From an uncultured Oscillospiraceae bacterium (GTDB taxonomy: Bacteria > Bacillota > Clostridia > Oscillospirales > Oscillospiraceae): a DNA stretch of 64,000 bases. The notes under the pieces are model-generated. The model had not been told where the DNA came from, did not search any database, and saw nothing but the letters and a program-made list of their open reading frames with translations. Both the position numbers and the translations under genes were made by a program. Of this stretch, positions 32,705 through 41,360 are shown one piece after another (the stretch's first letter is position 1; every line of letters begins with the position of its first letter). The DNA is taken from contig CALXDJ010000007.1 in the NCBI GenBank assembly GCA_944387035.1, positions 1 to 64,000 of the forward strand, read 5' to 3'.

Positions 32705-33164
32705 GACTTGTCGGACAACCTCCCGCTGACAACCGTCATCCTCCTCTTCGCACATTAACTATACCACCCGTTTTCCCAGGGCTTCAATTCGCATTCTTTA
32801 TGAAATCCGCCCAAATATTTGGCAAAATCCACTTGTCCATCGCTGGACAAGTGGATTTTTTTATACATATTGTACAAATTTCATTCAATTGCCTTCCGGC
32901 ACCTGCGGGGGTTGTTTTCCCTGTGCATGGAGTATCGCTCTCTGTTTTTTTAGGTCTGATTTTTACTGTTTTTCGGCGCATATTTGCCCTGATTTTTTCC
33001 AGCTGCCCTTTGCCTTCCTGCGCACCTCCCATAACCGTTCGTCCGGAAAAATACTTTTGTACTCTCCCGTATGCATGTGATAAGATGGAACAATCTCATC
33101 TGCCGCCGGCCCGATTCCACCGCTTTTGGCCCGCGGAGTACCCGGAAAAGGAGGCTGATTGCAT
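32705..33164. other. 460-bp spacer with strong hairpin
   Basis: No gene. A 14-bp perfect stem (AAATCCACTTGTCC, 32825-32838, with GGACAAGTGGATTT, 32845-32858) followed by T and preceded by A runs is a bidirectional terminator-like structure. The rest is AT-rich promoter-type sequence for the divergent GntR and recombinase genes. Confidence 0.5.
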
Positions 33165-34010
33165 ATGCACGACCGCACATTGCCACCGTCTGTTCTGGAG
33201 ACCTTTCGTTCCCATCTTCAGCATGCAGAACGAAGTCCCAGCACCATTGAAAAGTATCTGCGCAGTATACGTGCCTTTGCCTGCTGGCTGAACGGACGAA
33301 TCGTCACCAAAGACGCTGTGGCTGCCTGGAAATCACACCTGGTTGCCCGGTCCTATGCGCCCGTCACCGTCAACGCGGCACTGTCAGCCCTCAACAGCTT
33401 ATTTCAGTATTTGGGCTGGGAGGACTGCCGCGTGCGCTTTTTAAAAATCCAGCGGCGGCTGTTCCGGGAACCGGACCGGGAACTGGACCGTTCGGACTAT
33501 CTGCGCCTGATCCGCACAGCCCGGCAGCAGGGGAAAAAACGCCTTGCCCTGCTGATGGAAACAATCTGCGCCACCGGCATCCGGGTCAGCGAAGTACCCT
33601 ACATCACTCTGGAGGCAGCACAGGCCGGAAAGGCCGAAATTGCCCTGAAGGGCAAGATCCGTACTATTTTGCTCCCCTCCCGGCTGTGCCGAAAGCTGCT
33701 CACCTTTGCCAAAAAAAATAAAACCGCCTCCGGTGAGATCTTTCTCACCAGAAGCGGCAAGGGTCTGTCCAGGAAACAAATCTGGCTGGAAATGAAGCAG
33801 CTGTGCGGTATGGCCAACGTGGAATCCCGAAAAGTATTTCCCCACAACCTGCGCCACCTGTTTGCCCGCTGCTTCTATCACGTCTGCCGGGACGTGGCGC
33901 AGCTGGCTGATATACTCGGTCACAGTTCCATCGATACCACGCGCATCTACCTGATCTCCACGGGAAGCGAACATGTCAAAACCCTGGAGCGCCTCCACCT
34001 GATCCTCTAA
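33165..34010 (+). CDS. stand-alone tyrosine recombinase, 281 aa
   Basis: XerC/D-like integrase without an arm-binding domain. The core-binding part (about 1-100) precedes a catalytic domain with R140 (ATGIRVSEV), a Lys near 162-164 (ALKGKIRT), H227 and R230 (FPHNLRHLF), H253 (LGHSSIDTT) and Y262 (RIYLIS). The spacing GGAGG to ATG (33165) is 11 nt. It is not next to other mobile genes or obvious attachment sites. Possible roles are a DNA-inversion switch, an orphan of an old element or a Xer-like chromosome function; the main XerC/D are usually longer and located elsewhere. Confidence 0.85.
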   Translation: MHDRTLPPSVLETFRSHLQHAERSPSTIEKYLRSIRAFACWLNGRIVTKDAVAAWKSHLVARSYAPVTVNAALSALNSLFQYLGWEDCRVRFLKIQRRLFREPDRELDRSDYLRLIRTARQQGKKRLALLMETICATGIRVSEVPYITLEAAQAGKAEIALKGKIRTILLPSRLCRKLLTFAKKNKTASGEIFLTRSGKGLSRKQIWLEMKQLCGMANVESRKVFPHNLRHLFARCFYHVCRDVAQLADILGHSSIDTTRIYLISTGSEHVKTLERLHLIL

Positions 34011-34335
34011 GGACAGAATCCGCCTTCCGTCCTGCTTTCTATGGAATTGCACGCAGCTTTATTCTTCCATATATTATAGTTTACCAGTTTTTGCCGAAAA
34101 ATCAATCCCCACTTTTGACATTTGGGTATGCAAAAGCAGAGCCGTCAATCGCCGCAGATTGCCGGCCCTCCTGTTTTGCGCGCAAATTTCGCCCGCATTC
34201 GATCATTTGGGCTTTTTTACCCGGTCATAGGCTGTGCTGCGCATCCGACATAACCGGCAACTGGAAAACATCCCCTTTTCCCGGCGTTTTCAAAGACGGA
34301 AGGCGGATTCCGTCCTTTGGAAAGGAGACCATCCT
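34011..34335. other. 325-bp spacer, nothing recognised
   Basis: No convincing ORF, promoter or hairpin apart from short T runs. The ribosome-binding site of the next gene (AAAGGAGACC) is at its end. Confidence 0.4.
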
Positions 34336-34623
34336 ATGAACTATCCGGCGTCAGAGGACTTCCTGATCCTGGAGCACCTGGCCGCTTGTGCCGGCTGCGT
34401 CTATCTTTCGGATCTGCGGTTTTTGTCCACCTGCCAGAGACGGCATCTGGCAGCGGAAGTCGCCGCGATTCCCTGCCGCGCAGCTTCCCTGCACTGCTGG
34501 AATGATGCCTTGTTCTATCTGACCGGCATCGCACCGCAGGCCTCCCCGGAAGCCGCCCGGTCACGGCTCACTGCTGCGCTGGCCGGGCTGGCCGGGCTGA
34601 CCGTTCAGCCCGCCGGCTCCTAA
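34336..34623 (+). CDS. hypothetical protein, 95 aa
   Basis: Unrecognised. Good ribosome-binding site (AAAGGAGACC about 7 nt upstream). Helical and rich in Ala, Leu and Cys (FLILEHLAACAGCVYLSDLR, TCQRRHLAAEVAAIPCRAAS), ending in an Ala/Leu-rich helix. No membrane span of full length. Located 325 nt after the recombinase in the same orientation and closed by a terminator-like hairpin; a functional link to the recombinase is possible but unsupported. Confidence 0.55.
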   Translation: MNYPASEDFLILEHLAACAGCVYLSDLRFLSTCQRRHLAAEVAAIPCRAASLHCWNDALFYLTGIAPQASPEAARSRLTAALAGLAGLTVQPAGS

Positions 34624-34648
34624 CCTTCAGCTTCCGATTCTCCTCCCT

Positions 34649-34690
34649 GTTCTGCGGTTGCTTCTAACCGCAGAACAAGGAGGTTTTTTG
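34649..34690 (+). terminator. terminator after 95-aa gene
   Basis: GTTCTGCGGTT (34649-34659) pairs with AACCGCAGAAC (34666-34676). An A/G stretch and six T follow, so the T run is offset from the stem. Confidence 0.55.
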
Positions 34691-34729
34691 TTTTCCCTGC
34701 CCTAAACCCTTGCTTTTTTTATTTTCCCC

Positions 34730-34758
34730 TTGACAAATCCTCCTCAAGCCGCTACAAT
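34730..34758 (+). promoter_or_regulatory. promoter of the candidate structured RNA
   Basis: TTGACA (34730-34735), 17-nt spacer, TACAAT (34753-34758). No ORF with a ribosome-binding site follows before the T run at 34882. Confidence 0.8.
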
Positions 34759-34764
34759 AGGCTT

Positions 34765-34887
34765 GCAGTTAGTTAAAACTAACCCTCAGGCAGGACACGG
34801 GCGACTGGGCAACCCGCCATCTCCTGCAGCACCAGGAGCAGTTTTCTAACTGTACCAAGCGCTTCGTGCAAGCGGATCTCCTTTTTT
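34765..34887 (+). ncRNA. candidate standalone structured RNA, ~123 nt
   Basis: CAGTTAG (34766-34772) can close the whole fold by pairing with CTAACTG (34846-34852). Inside are CAGGA/TCCTG and GGGCG/CGCC hairpins. The same 5' segment can instead form a local hairpin (GTTAGT-TAAA-ACTAAC, 34768-34783), so two exclusive folds exist, as in riboswitches. A short stem (CGCTT/AAGCG) and TTTTTT end it. The next gene is on the opposite strand, so it controls nothing directly in cis. I do not recognise the family; 6S and SRP RNAs do not fit. Confidence 0.55.
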
Positions 34888-34899
34888 CCCCCTCATAAA

Positions 34900-34927
34900 G
34901 CCCCCGCACGGAATCCCGTGCGGGGGC
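34900..34927. terminator. GC-rich hairpin
   Basis: GCCCCCGCACGG (34900-34911) pairs with CCGTGCGGGGGC (34916-34927). It lies between the structured RNA and the end of tex and could stop transcription from either side. Confidence 0.5.
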
Positions 34928-35015
34928 GCACTCCTTGTTGGGGGATGTCCCCGGATACGTTCTTTCAAAATGAGCAACTGCAATTTCCCTCAATCAAGGA
35001 CTATATCACCATAGG

Positions 35016-35047
35016 AAACGGGCGGCAGAATCTTCTGCCGCCCGTTT
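35016..35047 (-). terminator. terminator of tex
   Basis: A 15-bp stem (AAACGGGCGGCAGAA with TTCTGCCGCCCGTTT) lies 12 nt beyond the tex stop codon. Confidence 0.75.
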
Positions 35048-35058
35048 GCGCATCGTTG

Positions 35059-37227
35059 TCAGGACTCTTTCACCTGGCGCATGGACAAGGAGATCCGTTT
35101 TTTCTTCTCGTCCACTTCCAGGACCACAACCTTGACCACATCGCCTACCCGCACCACCTCGGAGGGGTGGCGGATAAACCGGTCCGCCACCTGGGAGATG
35201 TGGACCAGCCCGTCCTGATGGACGCCGATATCCACAAACACACCAAAGTCAATGACATTGCGCACGGTGCCGCTGAGGACCATGCCGGGCTTGAGGTCCT
35301 TGATCTCCATGACGTCCGTGCGGAGGATGGGCTGCGGCAGATCCTCCCGGATATCCCGGCCGGGCTTCATCAGCTCGCCCACCACATCCCGCAGTGTGGG
35401 CACGCCCACGCCCAGGGCCTGGGCCGCCCGTTCCTCGCCGTAGGCCCGAACCTCGTCGGCAAGACCTGTCAGGGCACCTGCCCGGACCTGGTCCAGGGTG
35501 TGGCCCGTAAGCTGGAGCAGCTGTTCCACCGCAGCGTAGGACTCCGGATGAACGGCGGTGTTGTCCAGCACGGACGCACTCTCCGGCACCCGCAAAAAGC
35601 CCGCGCACTGCTGGAACGCCTTGGGTCCCAGCTTGGGCACCTTCAAAAGCTGCTTGCGGGACGTGAAGGGGCCGTTGGCCTCCCGGTAGGCCACCACGTT
35701 TTTGGCCGTGGCGGCGGTCAGGCCCGCCACCCGCTCCAGCAGGGAGGGCGAGGCCGTATTCACATCCACGCCCACGGCGTTGACGCAGTCCTCCACCACA
35801 CCGTCCAGAGCCTCACCCAGCCGCTTGGGCGGGCAGTCATGCTGGTATTGTCCCACACCGATGGCCTTGGGGTCGATCTTCACCAGCTCCGCCAAGGGGT
35901 CCTGGAGCCGCCGGGCAATGGATACCGCCGAGCGCAGGTTTACATCAAACTGCGGAAATTCCTCCGCCGCCAGGGGACTGGCGGAATAGACCGAGGCGCC
36001 TGCCTCGGAGACGATCATATAGCTGACCCGGTGTCCCTTGGCCGCCACCCGGCGGATCAGCTCCACCGCCATCTGCTCCGTCTCCCGGCTGGCGGTACCG
36101 TTGCCGATGGCAATGTGCTCCACACTGTGCTTTTCAATGAGCCGGGCCAGGGCGGCAATGGCCTCTTCCCGCTTCCGCTCTCCCTGTGTGGGGTAGACCA
36201 CAGCGGTATCCAGCACCTTGCCGGTGCCGTCCACCACCGCCACCTTGCAGCCCATCCGGTAACCCGGGTCCAGCCCCATGGTGACCTTGCCCTTAACCGG
36301 CGGCTGCATCAGCAGGGGCCGCAGGTTCAGTGCGAACTGGCCGATGGCGCCCTCGCTGGCCGTCTCCGTCAGGGCGGAGCGGGCCTCCCGCTCCAAAGAG
36401 GGGAAAAGCAGCCGGTCATAGGCGTCCTCCGCCGCGGCCTTGACAAATTCCATGGCCGCGCTGCCCGGCACCACCACCTGCCGGCGGACCGTCCGCAGGG
36501 CCAATTCCCGGTCCAGCTCCACGCTGACCTTGAGCGCTTCCTCCTTTTCGCCCCGGTTGATGGCCAGGATCTGATGCCCCTGAAGCCGGGAGATGGGCTG
36601 GGAGAAATCATAGTAGAGCCGGTAGACCGTATCCTCCTCCGTGGCGGCGGTGCTGGTCAATCGTCCGTTCTTTTCCAGCAGCGTCCGCAGACGGGCACGC
36701 AGGGAGGCGTCGTCGCTGATCTGCTCGGCCACAATGTCCGACGCCCCGGCCAGAGCCTCTTGTGCCGTCTCTACCCCCTTGTCCGGGTCTACGTACTGTG
36801 CCGCCTCTGTCAGCGGGTCCGGACAGTCCGGTCCCTGGGCAAAGAGCACCTCGGCCAGAGGCGCCAGCCCCTTCTCCCGGGCAACCGTCGCCCGGGTGCG
36901 GCGCTTTTGCTTATAGGGCCGGTACAGGTCCTCCACCTCCGCCAGTGTAGCGGCTTCGTCAATGGCGCGGGCAAGCTCCTCCGTGAGTTTTCCCTGGGCC
37001 TCAATGGCGGATTTCACAGCCTCCCGCCGCTCCTGCAGGCCCCGCAGATAGCTCAAGCGCTCTTCCAGGGTCCGCAGGGACGTATCATCCATGGCACCGT
37101 GAAGCTCCTTACGGTAGCGGGCAATGAAGGGAATCGTATTTCCCTCGTCCAACAGCCGCACCACATTTTCCACATACTCCGGTTTTTGATCCAGTTCCTG
37201 TGCAATACGTTGTATGATAGAGTCCAT
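35059..37227 (-). CDS. tex: Tex-family RNA-binding protein, 722 aa
   Basis: Conserved nucleic-acid-binding protein linked to transcription. Domain order: N-terminal Tex helices (IAQELDQKPEYVENVVRLLD), YqgF-like nuclease fold (MGLDPGYRMGCKVAVVDGTG), helix-hairpin-helix region (GVDVNTASPSLLERVAGLTA, then FTSRKQLLKVPKLGPKAFQQ) and a C-terminal S1 domain (GMVLSGTVRNVIDFGVFVDI). Length is normal. ATG at 37227 gives the usual N-terminus but its ribosome-binding site is poor; an in-frame ATG at 37275 is an alternative. Confidence 0.95.
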   Translation of the reverse strand: MDSIIQRIAQELDQKPEYVENVVRLLDEGNTIPFIARYRKELHGAMDDTSLRTLEERLSYLRGLQERREAVKSAIEAQGKLTEELARAIDEAATLAEVEDLYRPYKQKRRTRATVAREKGLAPLAEVLFAQGPDCPDPLTEAAQYVDPDKGVETAQEALAGASDIVAEQISDDASLRARLRTLLEKNGRLTSTAATEEDTVYRLYYDFSQPISRLQGHQILAINRGEKEEALKVSVELDRELALRTVRRQVVVPGSAAMEFVKAAAEDAYDRLLFPSLEREARSALTETASEGAIGQFALNLRPLLMQPPVKGKVTMGLDPGYRMGCKVAVVDGTGKVLDTAVVYPTQGERKREEAIAALARLIEKHSVEHIAIGNGTASRETEQMAVELIRRVAAKGHRVSYMIVSEAGASVYSASPLAAEEFPQFDVNLRSAVSIARRLQDPLAELVKIDPKAIGVGQYQHDCPPKRLGEALDGVVEDCVNAVGVDVNTASPSLLERVAGLTAATAKNVVAYREANGPFTSRKQLLKVPKLGPKAFQQCAGFLRVPESASVLDNTAVHPESYAAVEQLLQLTGHTLDQVRAGALTGLADEVRAYGEERAAQALGVGVPTLRDVVGELMKPGRDIREDLPQPILRTDVMEIKDLKPGMVLSGTVRNVIDFGVFVDIGVHQDGLVHISQVADRFIRHPSEVVRVGDVVKVVVLEVDEKKKRISLSMRQVKES

Positions 37228-37438
37228 CGTGTTCCGGTGCGCGCCTGGGCGCAGACCAACTACAAAAGTTTGCATTTCACTATACCATAGTTTTCCGCCG
37301 CGGTAAATCCCGTATCGAGATCCATCCAAAATTGCCCAGGCCTCTCGCAAAATTCGATTTTTTTCGATATACTGGTTGTATTGAAACGGTGCGGAGCATT
37401 CTTGTACATTCTGTAATCCGCCGTAAGGAGGCATTTCC

Positions 37439-38083
37439 ATGGAGCCAAGTGAGAAACCCGCAGGAACCAAGTCAAAGCAGCACAACTGGATACCGACTCT
37501 GCTCTGCTGGCAGTTCTTCCCCCACATTCTGGGGATTCTGGTCGTCCTGCTGCTGGCCGCAGCGGTGGTTCTGGGCGCGAAAAGCGTCCTCTCCGCCGAC
37601 GGAAAAACCACCACGCTTGGATTCGAGGACATCGGAGAACTGGCCACGCAGTCCGCCTACTGCACGGAGGTGGAAGTCACGGAGGCTTCCCGTGAGTTAT
37701 TCGGTGTAAGCATTCCCTTTACCCAGAGCAAGTATATCTACAGCTATGATGTGGTCATCAAAGCCGGGCTGAATTTTGCAGACATCACCTGGCAGGAAGA
37801 AAACGGCACCATTCGGATCACTCTGCCGGAAATTCAGGTCCTGAGCAGCGAAATTGATCTGGATTCCCTGAAAGTATACCATGAGGATGAGAGTCTTTTT
37901 CGCCCCATCACCCTGGAGGAAAACAATGCCGCCCTGGCAGATCTGAAGGCGCGTGCGGAGGAAGACGCCATCGCCCACGGTCTTTTGGACGCAGCACGGG
38001 ATAATACCCGTCAGATTCTCACCGGCTTTTTTGCCCAGCAATACGATCTGACGGAATATCGCCTGCAATTTGTGGGCGGATAA
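37439..38083 (+). CDS. DUF4230 membrane-anchored protein, 214 aa
   Basis: One N-terminal membrane helix (ILGILVVLLLAAAVVLGAKS, about 30-50) followed by an extracellular domain with the DUF4230 pattern: TLGFEDIGELATQSAYCTEV, SKYIYSYDVVIKAGLNFADI and a C-terminal helix ending QQYDLTEYRLQF. The family is common in gut bacteria and of unknown function. The start has TAAGGAGGC upstream. Monocistronic, divergent from tex. Confidence 0.8.
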   Translation: MEPSEKPAGTKSKQHNWIPTLLCWQFFPHILGILVVLLLAAAVVLGAKSVLSADGKTTTLGFEDIGELATQSAYCTEVEVTEASRELFGVSIPFTQSKYIYSYDVVIKAGLNFADITWQEENGTIRITLPEIQVLSSEIDLDSLKVYHEDESLFRPITLEENNAALADLKARAEEDAIAHGLLDAARDNTRQILTGFFAQQYDLTEYRLQFVGG

Positions 38084-38182
38084 AACCACACCGCACACAA
38101 AAAGCGGTGTACTCCTTCCCTGTCCCGCAAAACCGCTGGAGCAATGATCCGGTTCGGCGGGAACCGCCTATGCGGCCGCATC

Positions 38183-38226
38183 AAAAAAAAGCGCGCACAG
38201 ACCATGCCGTCTGTGCGCGTTTTTTC
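38183..38226. terminator. bidirectional terminator
   Basis: CGCGCACAGAC (38192-38202) pairs with GTCTGTGCGCG (38209-38219), with A and T runs outside. Shared by the converging DUF4230 and DUF1846 genes. Confidence 0.85.
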
Positions 38227-38256
38227 ATGGAACTGCCTGTCCCGGCAGTCCGCCGG

Positions 38257-39741
38257 TTACTTGTGATAGAGCTTCTTGGTCTCGTACCGGGCCTCGCAGC
38301 TGACATTGATGCCCAACCGCCGCAGGAGATTTTCGTCCACCTCGCTGAGCACCACGCTGAAATGCGCGTCACAGCCCCGGAGCTTGGGCAGCTGCTGCTG
38401 GGCCAGCTCCGCCAGGGGGTTGGTCAGCGCGGAAATGGTCAGTGCCATGAGGACCTCGTCGGTGTGCAGCCGGGGGTTCTTATGGCCCAGATACTGGGTC
38501 TTCAGGCGGCATACCGGCTCCAGAACCTGGGCGGAGATCAGCTCAAAGTGATCATCGATGCCGCCCAGTGCCTTCATGGCGTTGAGCAGCAGCGCCGAAG
38601 CGGCGCCCAGAGTGTCGGAGGTCTTGCCCGTCACCACCCGGCCGTCGGGCAGGACCATGGCACCGGCAGGGCCTCCCGTGGTCTCCGCCTTCAACAGGGC
38701 CGCGGACACCGCCGGACAGATATCCGGCGTCACCTCCGCCTGATTCATCACCAGCTCCAGCTTGCGCACCGTCTCATCGTCACACTTGCCCTGGAGCCGC
38801 TCCACGCAGGCCGTGTAGTACCGGCGCAGGATCTCCAGACGGCTGGCGGCGCAGCAAGCCGCATCATCCACGATGCAGTTGCCCGCCATGTTCACGCCCA
38901 TGTCCGTGGGGGACTGGTAGGGAGACGTTCCCTGAATCTTTTTGAAGATGGCGTTGAGCACGGGGAAGATTTCCACATCCCGGTTGTAGTTCACCGCCGT
39001 CTTGCCGTAAGCCTCCAGATGGAACGGGTCGATCATATTCACGTCGTCCAGATCCGCCGTGGCCGCCTCATACGCCAGGTTCACCGGGTGCTTGAGGGGC
39101 AGGTTCCAGATGGGGAACGTCTCAAACTTGGCATAGCCGGCGGTGATGCCCCGGCGGTAATCGTGATAGAGCTGGCTCAGGCAGGTGGCCATCTTGCCGC
39201 TGCCGGGGCCCGGCGCCGTCACCACCACCAGGGAGTGGCTGGTTTCAATGTAGTCATTTTTCCCCAGGCCCTCATCGCTGACGATGTGGGGCACATCGGA
39301 GGGATACCCCGCAATGGGATAATGCCGGTAGCACCGGATGCCCAGGGCATTGAGGCGCTTCAAAAATGCGTCCGCCGCGCTCTGGTGGGCATACCGGGTC
39401 AGCACCACGCTGCCCACGTACAGATCCATGCCCCGGAAGATGTCGATCAGCCGCAGCACGTCCTCGTCATACGTGATGCCCAGATCGCCCCGGACCTTGT
39501 TTTTCTCAATGTCCGCGGCATTGATGGCAATGACGATTTCCACATCCTCCTTGAGCTGCTGGAGCATCCGGATCTTGCTGTCCGGCGCAAAGCCCGGCAG
39601 CACCCGGGATGCGTGAAAATCATCAAAGAGCTTGCCGCCGAATTCCAGATACAGCTTGCCGCCGAATTGGGCGATGCGCCGCTTGATCTGTTCGGACTGG
39701 GTGGTGAGGTACTTTTGATTGTCAAATCCAATGGCTGCCAT
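38257..39741 (-). CDS. DUF1846 family protein, 494 aa
   Basis: Large conserved cytosolic protein of unknown function, found widely in Firmicutes. Typical segments: MAAIGFDNQKYLTTQSEQIK, LYLEFGGKLFDDFHASRVLP, VVTAPGPGSGKMATCLSQLY (a P-loop-like stretch), NMIDPFHLEAYGKTAVNYNR and the C-terminal LHTDEVLMALTISALTNPLA. Full length. Divergent from purA, with a 16-bp palindrome between them. Confidence 0.9.
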   Translation of the reverse strand: MAAIGFDNQKYLTTQSEQIKRRIAQFGGKLYLEFGGKLFDDFHASRVLPGFAPDSKIRMLQQLKEDVEIVIAINAADIEKNKVRGDLGITYDEDVLRLIDIFRGMDLYVGSVVLTRYAHQSAADAFLKRLNALGIRCYRHYPIAGYPSDVPHIVSDEGLGKNDYIETSHSLVVVTAPGPGSGKMATCLSQLYHDYRRGITAGYAKFETFPIWNLPLKHPVNLAYEAATADLDDVNMIDPFHLEAYGKTAVNYNRDVEIFPVLNAIFKKIQGTSPYQSPTDMGVNMAGNCIVDDAACCAASRLEILRRYYTACVERLQGKCDDETVRKLELVMNQAEVTPDICPAVSAALLKAETTGGPAGAMVLPDGRVVTGKTSDTLGAASALLLNAMKALGGIDDHFELISAQVLEPVCRLKTQYLGHKNPRLHTDEVLMALTISALTNPLAELAQQQLPKLRGCDAHFSVVLSEVDENLLRRLGINVSCEARYETKKLYHK

Positions 39742-39820
39742 ATTGCAACGCCCCTTCTTCTGTTTTGATTCTTTTCCGGGACAGAGTATACCACACCCCG
39801 TTCCGTTTGGGAAGGGCCGG

Positions 39821-39836
39821 AATAGGTCAACCTATT
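39821..39836. promoter_or_regulatory. 16-bp palindrome upstream of purA
   Basis: AATAGGT-CA-ACCTATT is a perfect inverted repeat about 35 nt before the purA -35 box and close to the start of the divergent DUF1846 gene. It has the size of an operator; the regulator is unknown. Confidence 0.5.
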
Positions 39837-39870
39837 AGGGAAATTTATTGCAGACATAATCAGTTTGTAC

Positions 39871-39899
39871 TTTACTTATGCGGTCAGGGCCGATATAAT
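39871..39899 (+). promoter_or_regulatory. purA promoter
   Basis: TTTACT (39871-39876), 17-nt spacer, TATAAT (39894-39899), about 65 nt before the purA start codon. Confidence 0.75.
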
Positions 39900-39963
39900 A
39901 TTTTAAGCTGGGTTCGTATGGCCCGGCAGATCAAAGCAAATCAAAACCGGGAGGTTTTTCGTT

Positions 39964-41238
39964 ATGTCGAATTGCGCCATCGTAGGCATCAACTGGGGCG
40001 ACGAGGGCAAGGGCCGTATGGTGGATCTGCTCACCAGCGACTATGACGTGGTCGTGCGCTATCAGGGCGGCGGCAACGCCGGTCACACCGTCGTCAATGA
40101 TCTGGGCAAGTTTGCCCTGCACCTGCTGCCCTCCGGCATTTTCCGCAAGGGCGTGGTAAATATTCTGGGCAATGGTGTGGCCCTGGACTGCGAGAGTCTC
40201 TGGTCTGAAATGGAAGACGTCATGAGCAAGGGCGTGTCCATTACCCCCGAGAACCTGAAGATCAGCGACCGTGCCTCTTTGCTGCTGCCCTGGCACCGGG
40301 ATCTGGACGCTCTGGAGGAGCAGCGCCTGGCCGACAAGAAGTACGGCTCCACCAAGCAGGGCATTGCCCCCTTCTACTCCGACAAGTTCCAGAAGAAGAC
40401 GGTCATGGCCGGTGAGCTGCTCTATCCGGACAAGCTCTGGGCCCATCTGGAGGGCATTCTGGAGTGGAAGAATCTGATTCTGACCAAGGTCTACGGCGCC
40501 AAGCCCTATACCATGGACGACCTCAAGGCCTGGGTGGCGGACTTCGGCGAGAAGATCAAGCCCTTTATCTGCGACACCGGCGCCTTTTTGCGCCAGGCCA
40601 ACCGGGACGGCAAGTCCATTCTCTTTGAGGCGCAGCTGGGCTCTCTGCGGGATCTGGACTACGGCATCTATCCCATGACCACTTCCTCCAACGCCATTGC
40701 CGCCTATGCCCCCGTGGGCTCCGGCTATCCCGAGGTCAAGATCGAAAAGGTGGTGGGCGTGGTGAAGGCCTACTCCTCCTGCGTGGGCGAAGGCCCCTTC
40801 ACCTGCGAGTGGTTCGGCGAGGAGGCCGAACAGCTCCGTCAGGCCGGCGGCGAATACGGCGCCAAGACGGGACGGCCCCGCCGGGTGGGTCCCATCGACC
40901 TGGTGGCCACCCGCTACGGCGTGCAGTGCCAGGGCGCCACGGACATTGCCCTGACCAAGCTGGACGTGCTCAGCTACATGGATGAAATCCCCATCTGCGC
41001 CCACTATACCCTCAACGGCGAGCAGATCGATTACTTCCCCTTCCCCGCCATTCTGCCAGACGCCAAGCCCGTGTGGGAAACCATGCCCGGCTGGAAGTGC
41101 GACATCTCCGGCGTGCGCAAGTGGGAGGATCTGCCCCAGGCTGCCCGGGACTATGTGGAGTATGTGGAAAAGGCCATCGGCTGCCCCATCACCTATGTGT
41201 CCGTGGGTCCCGAGCGGGATTCCATCATCCTGCGGTAA
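39964..41238 (+). CDS. purA: adenylosuccinate synthetase, 424 aa
   Basis: First step from IMP to AMP (GTP-dependent addition of aspartate). GINWGDEGKGRMVDLL is the P-loop with catalytic Asp, GGGNAGHTVV holds the catalytic His, STKQGIAPFYSDK binds IMP, and the C-terminal domain has TGRPRRVGPIDLVATRYG and TKLDVL. Start follows CCGGGAGG. The next gene, purB, catalyses the following step. Confidence 0.97.
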   Translation: MSNCAIVGINWGDEGKGRMVDLLTSDYDVVVRYQGGGNAGHTVVNDLGKFALHLLPSGIFRKGVVNILGNGVALDCESLWSEMEDVMSKGVSITPENLKISDRASLLLPWHRDLDALEEQRLADKKYGSTKQGIAPFYSDKFQKKTVMAGELLYPDKLWAHLEGILEWKNLILTKVYGAKPYTMDDLKAWVADFGEKIKPFICDTGAFLRQANRDGKSILFEAQLGSLRDLDYGIYPMTTSSNAIAAYAPVGSGYPEVKIEKVVGVVKAYSSCVGEGPFTCEWFGEEAEQLRQAGGEYGAKTGRPRRVGPIDLVATRYGVQCQGATDIALTKLDVLSYMDEIPICAHYTLNGEQIDYFPFPAILPDAKPVWETMPGWKCDISGVRKWEDLPQAARDYVEYVEKAIGCPITYVSVGPERDSIILR

Positions 41239-41303
41239 TCAACCGACCCCCATTTGATATTGGACCAAATCGCTTCGCCTCCGGCGAAACAGACTGTACT
41301 CTC

Positions 41304-41329
41304 TGGAGGCACCCATATGGGTGCCTCCT
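41304..41329 (+). terminator. hairpin between purA and purB
   Basis: GGAGGCACCC and GGGTGCCTCC pair around ATAT, followed by TAACTTTT. A weak terminator or attenuating structure 32 nt before purB. Confidence 0.5.
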
Positions 41330-41360
41330 AACTTTTAGATGAAAGAAAGGTGGACCTCCT

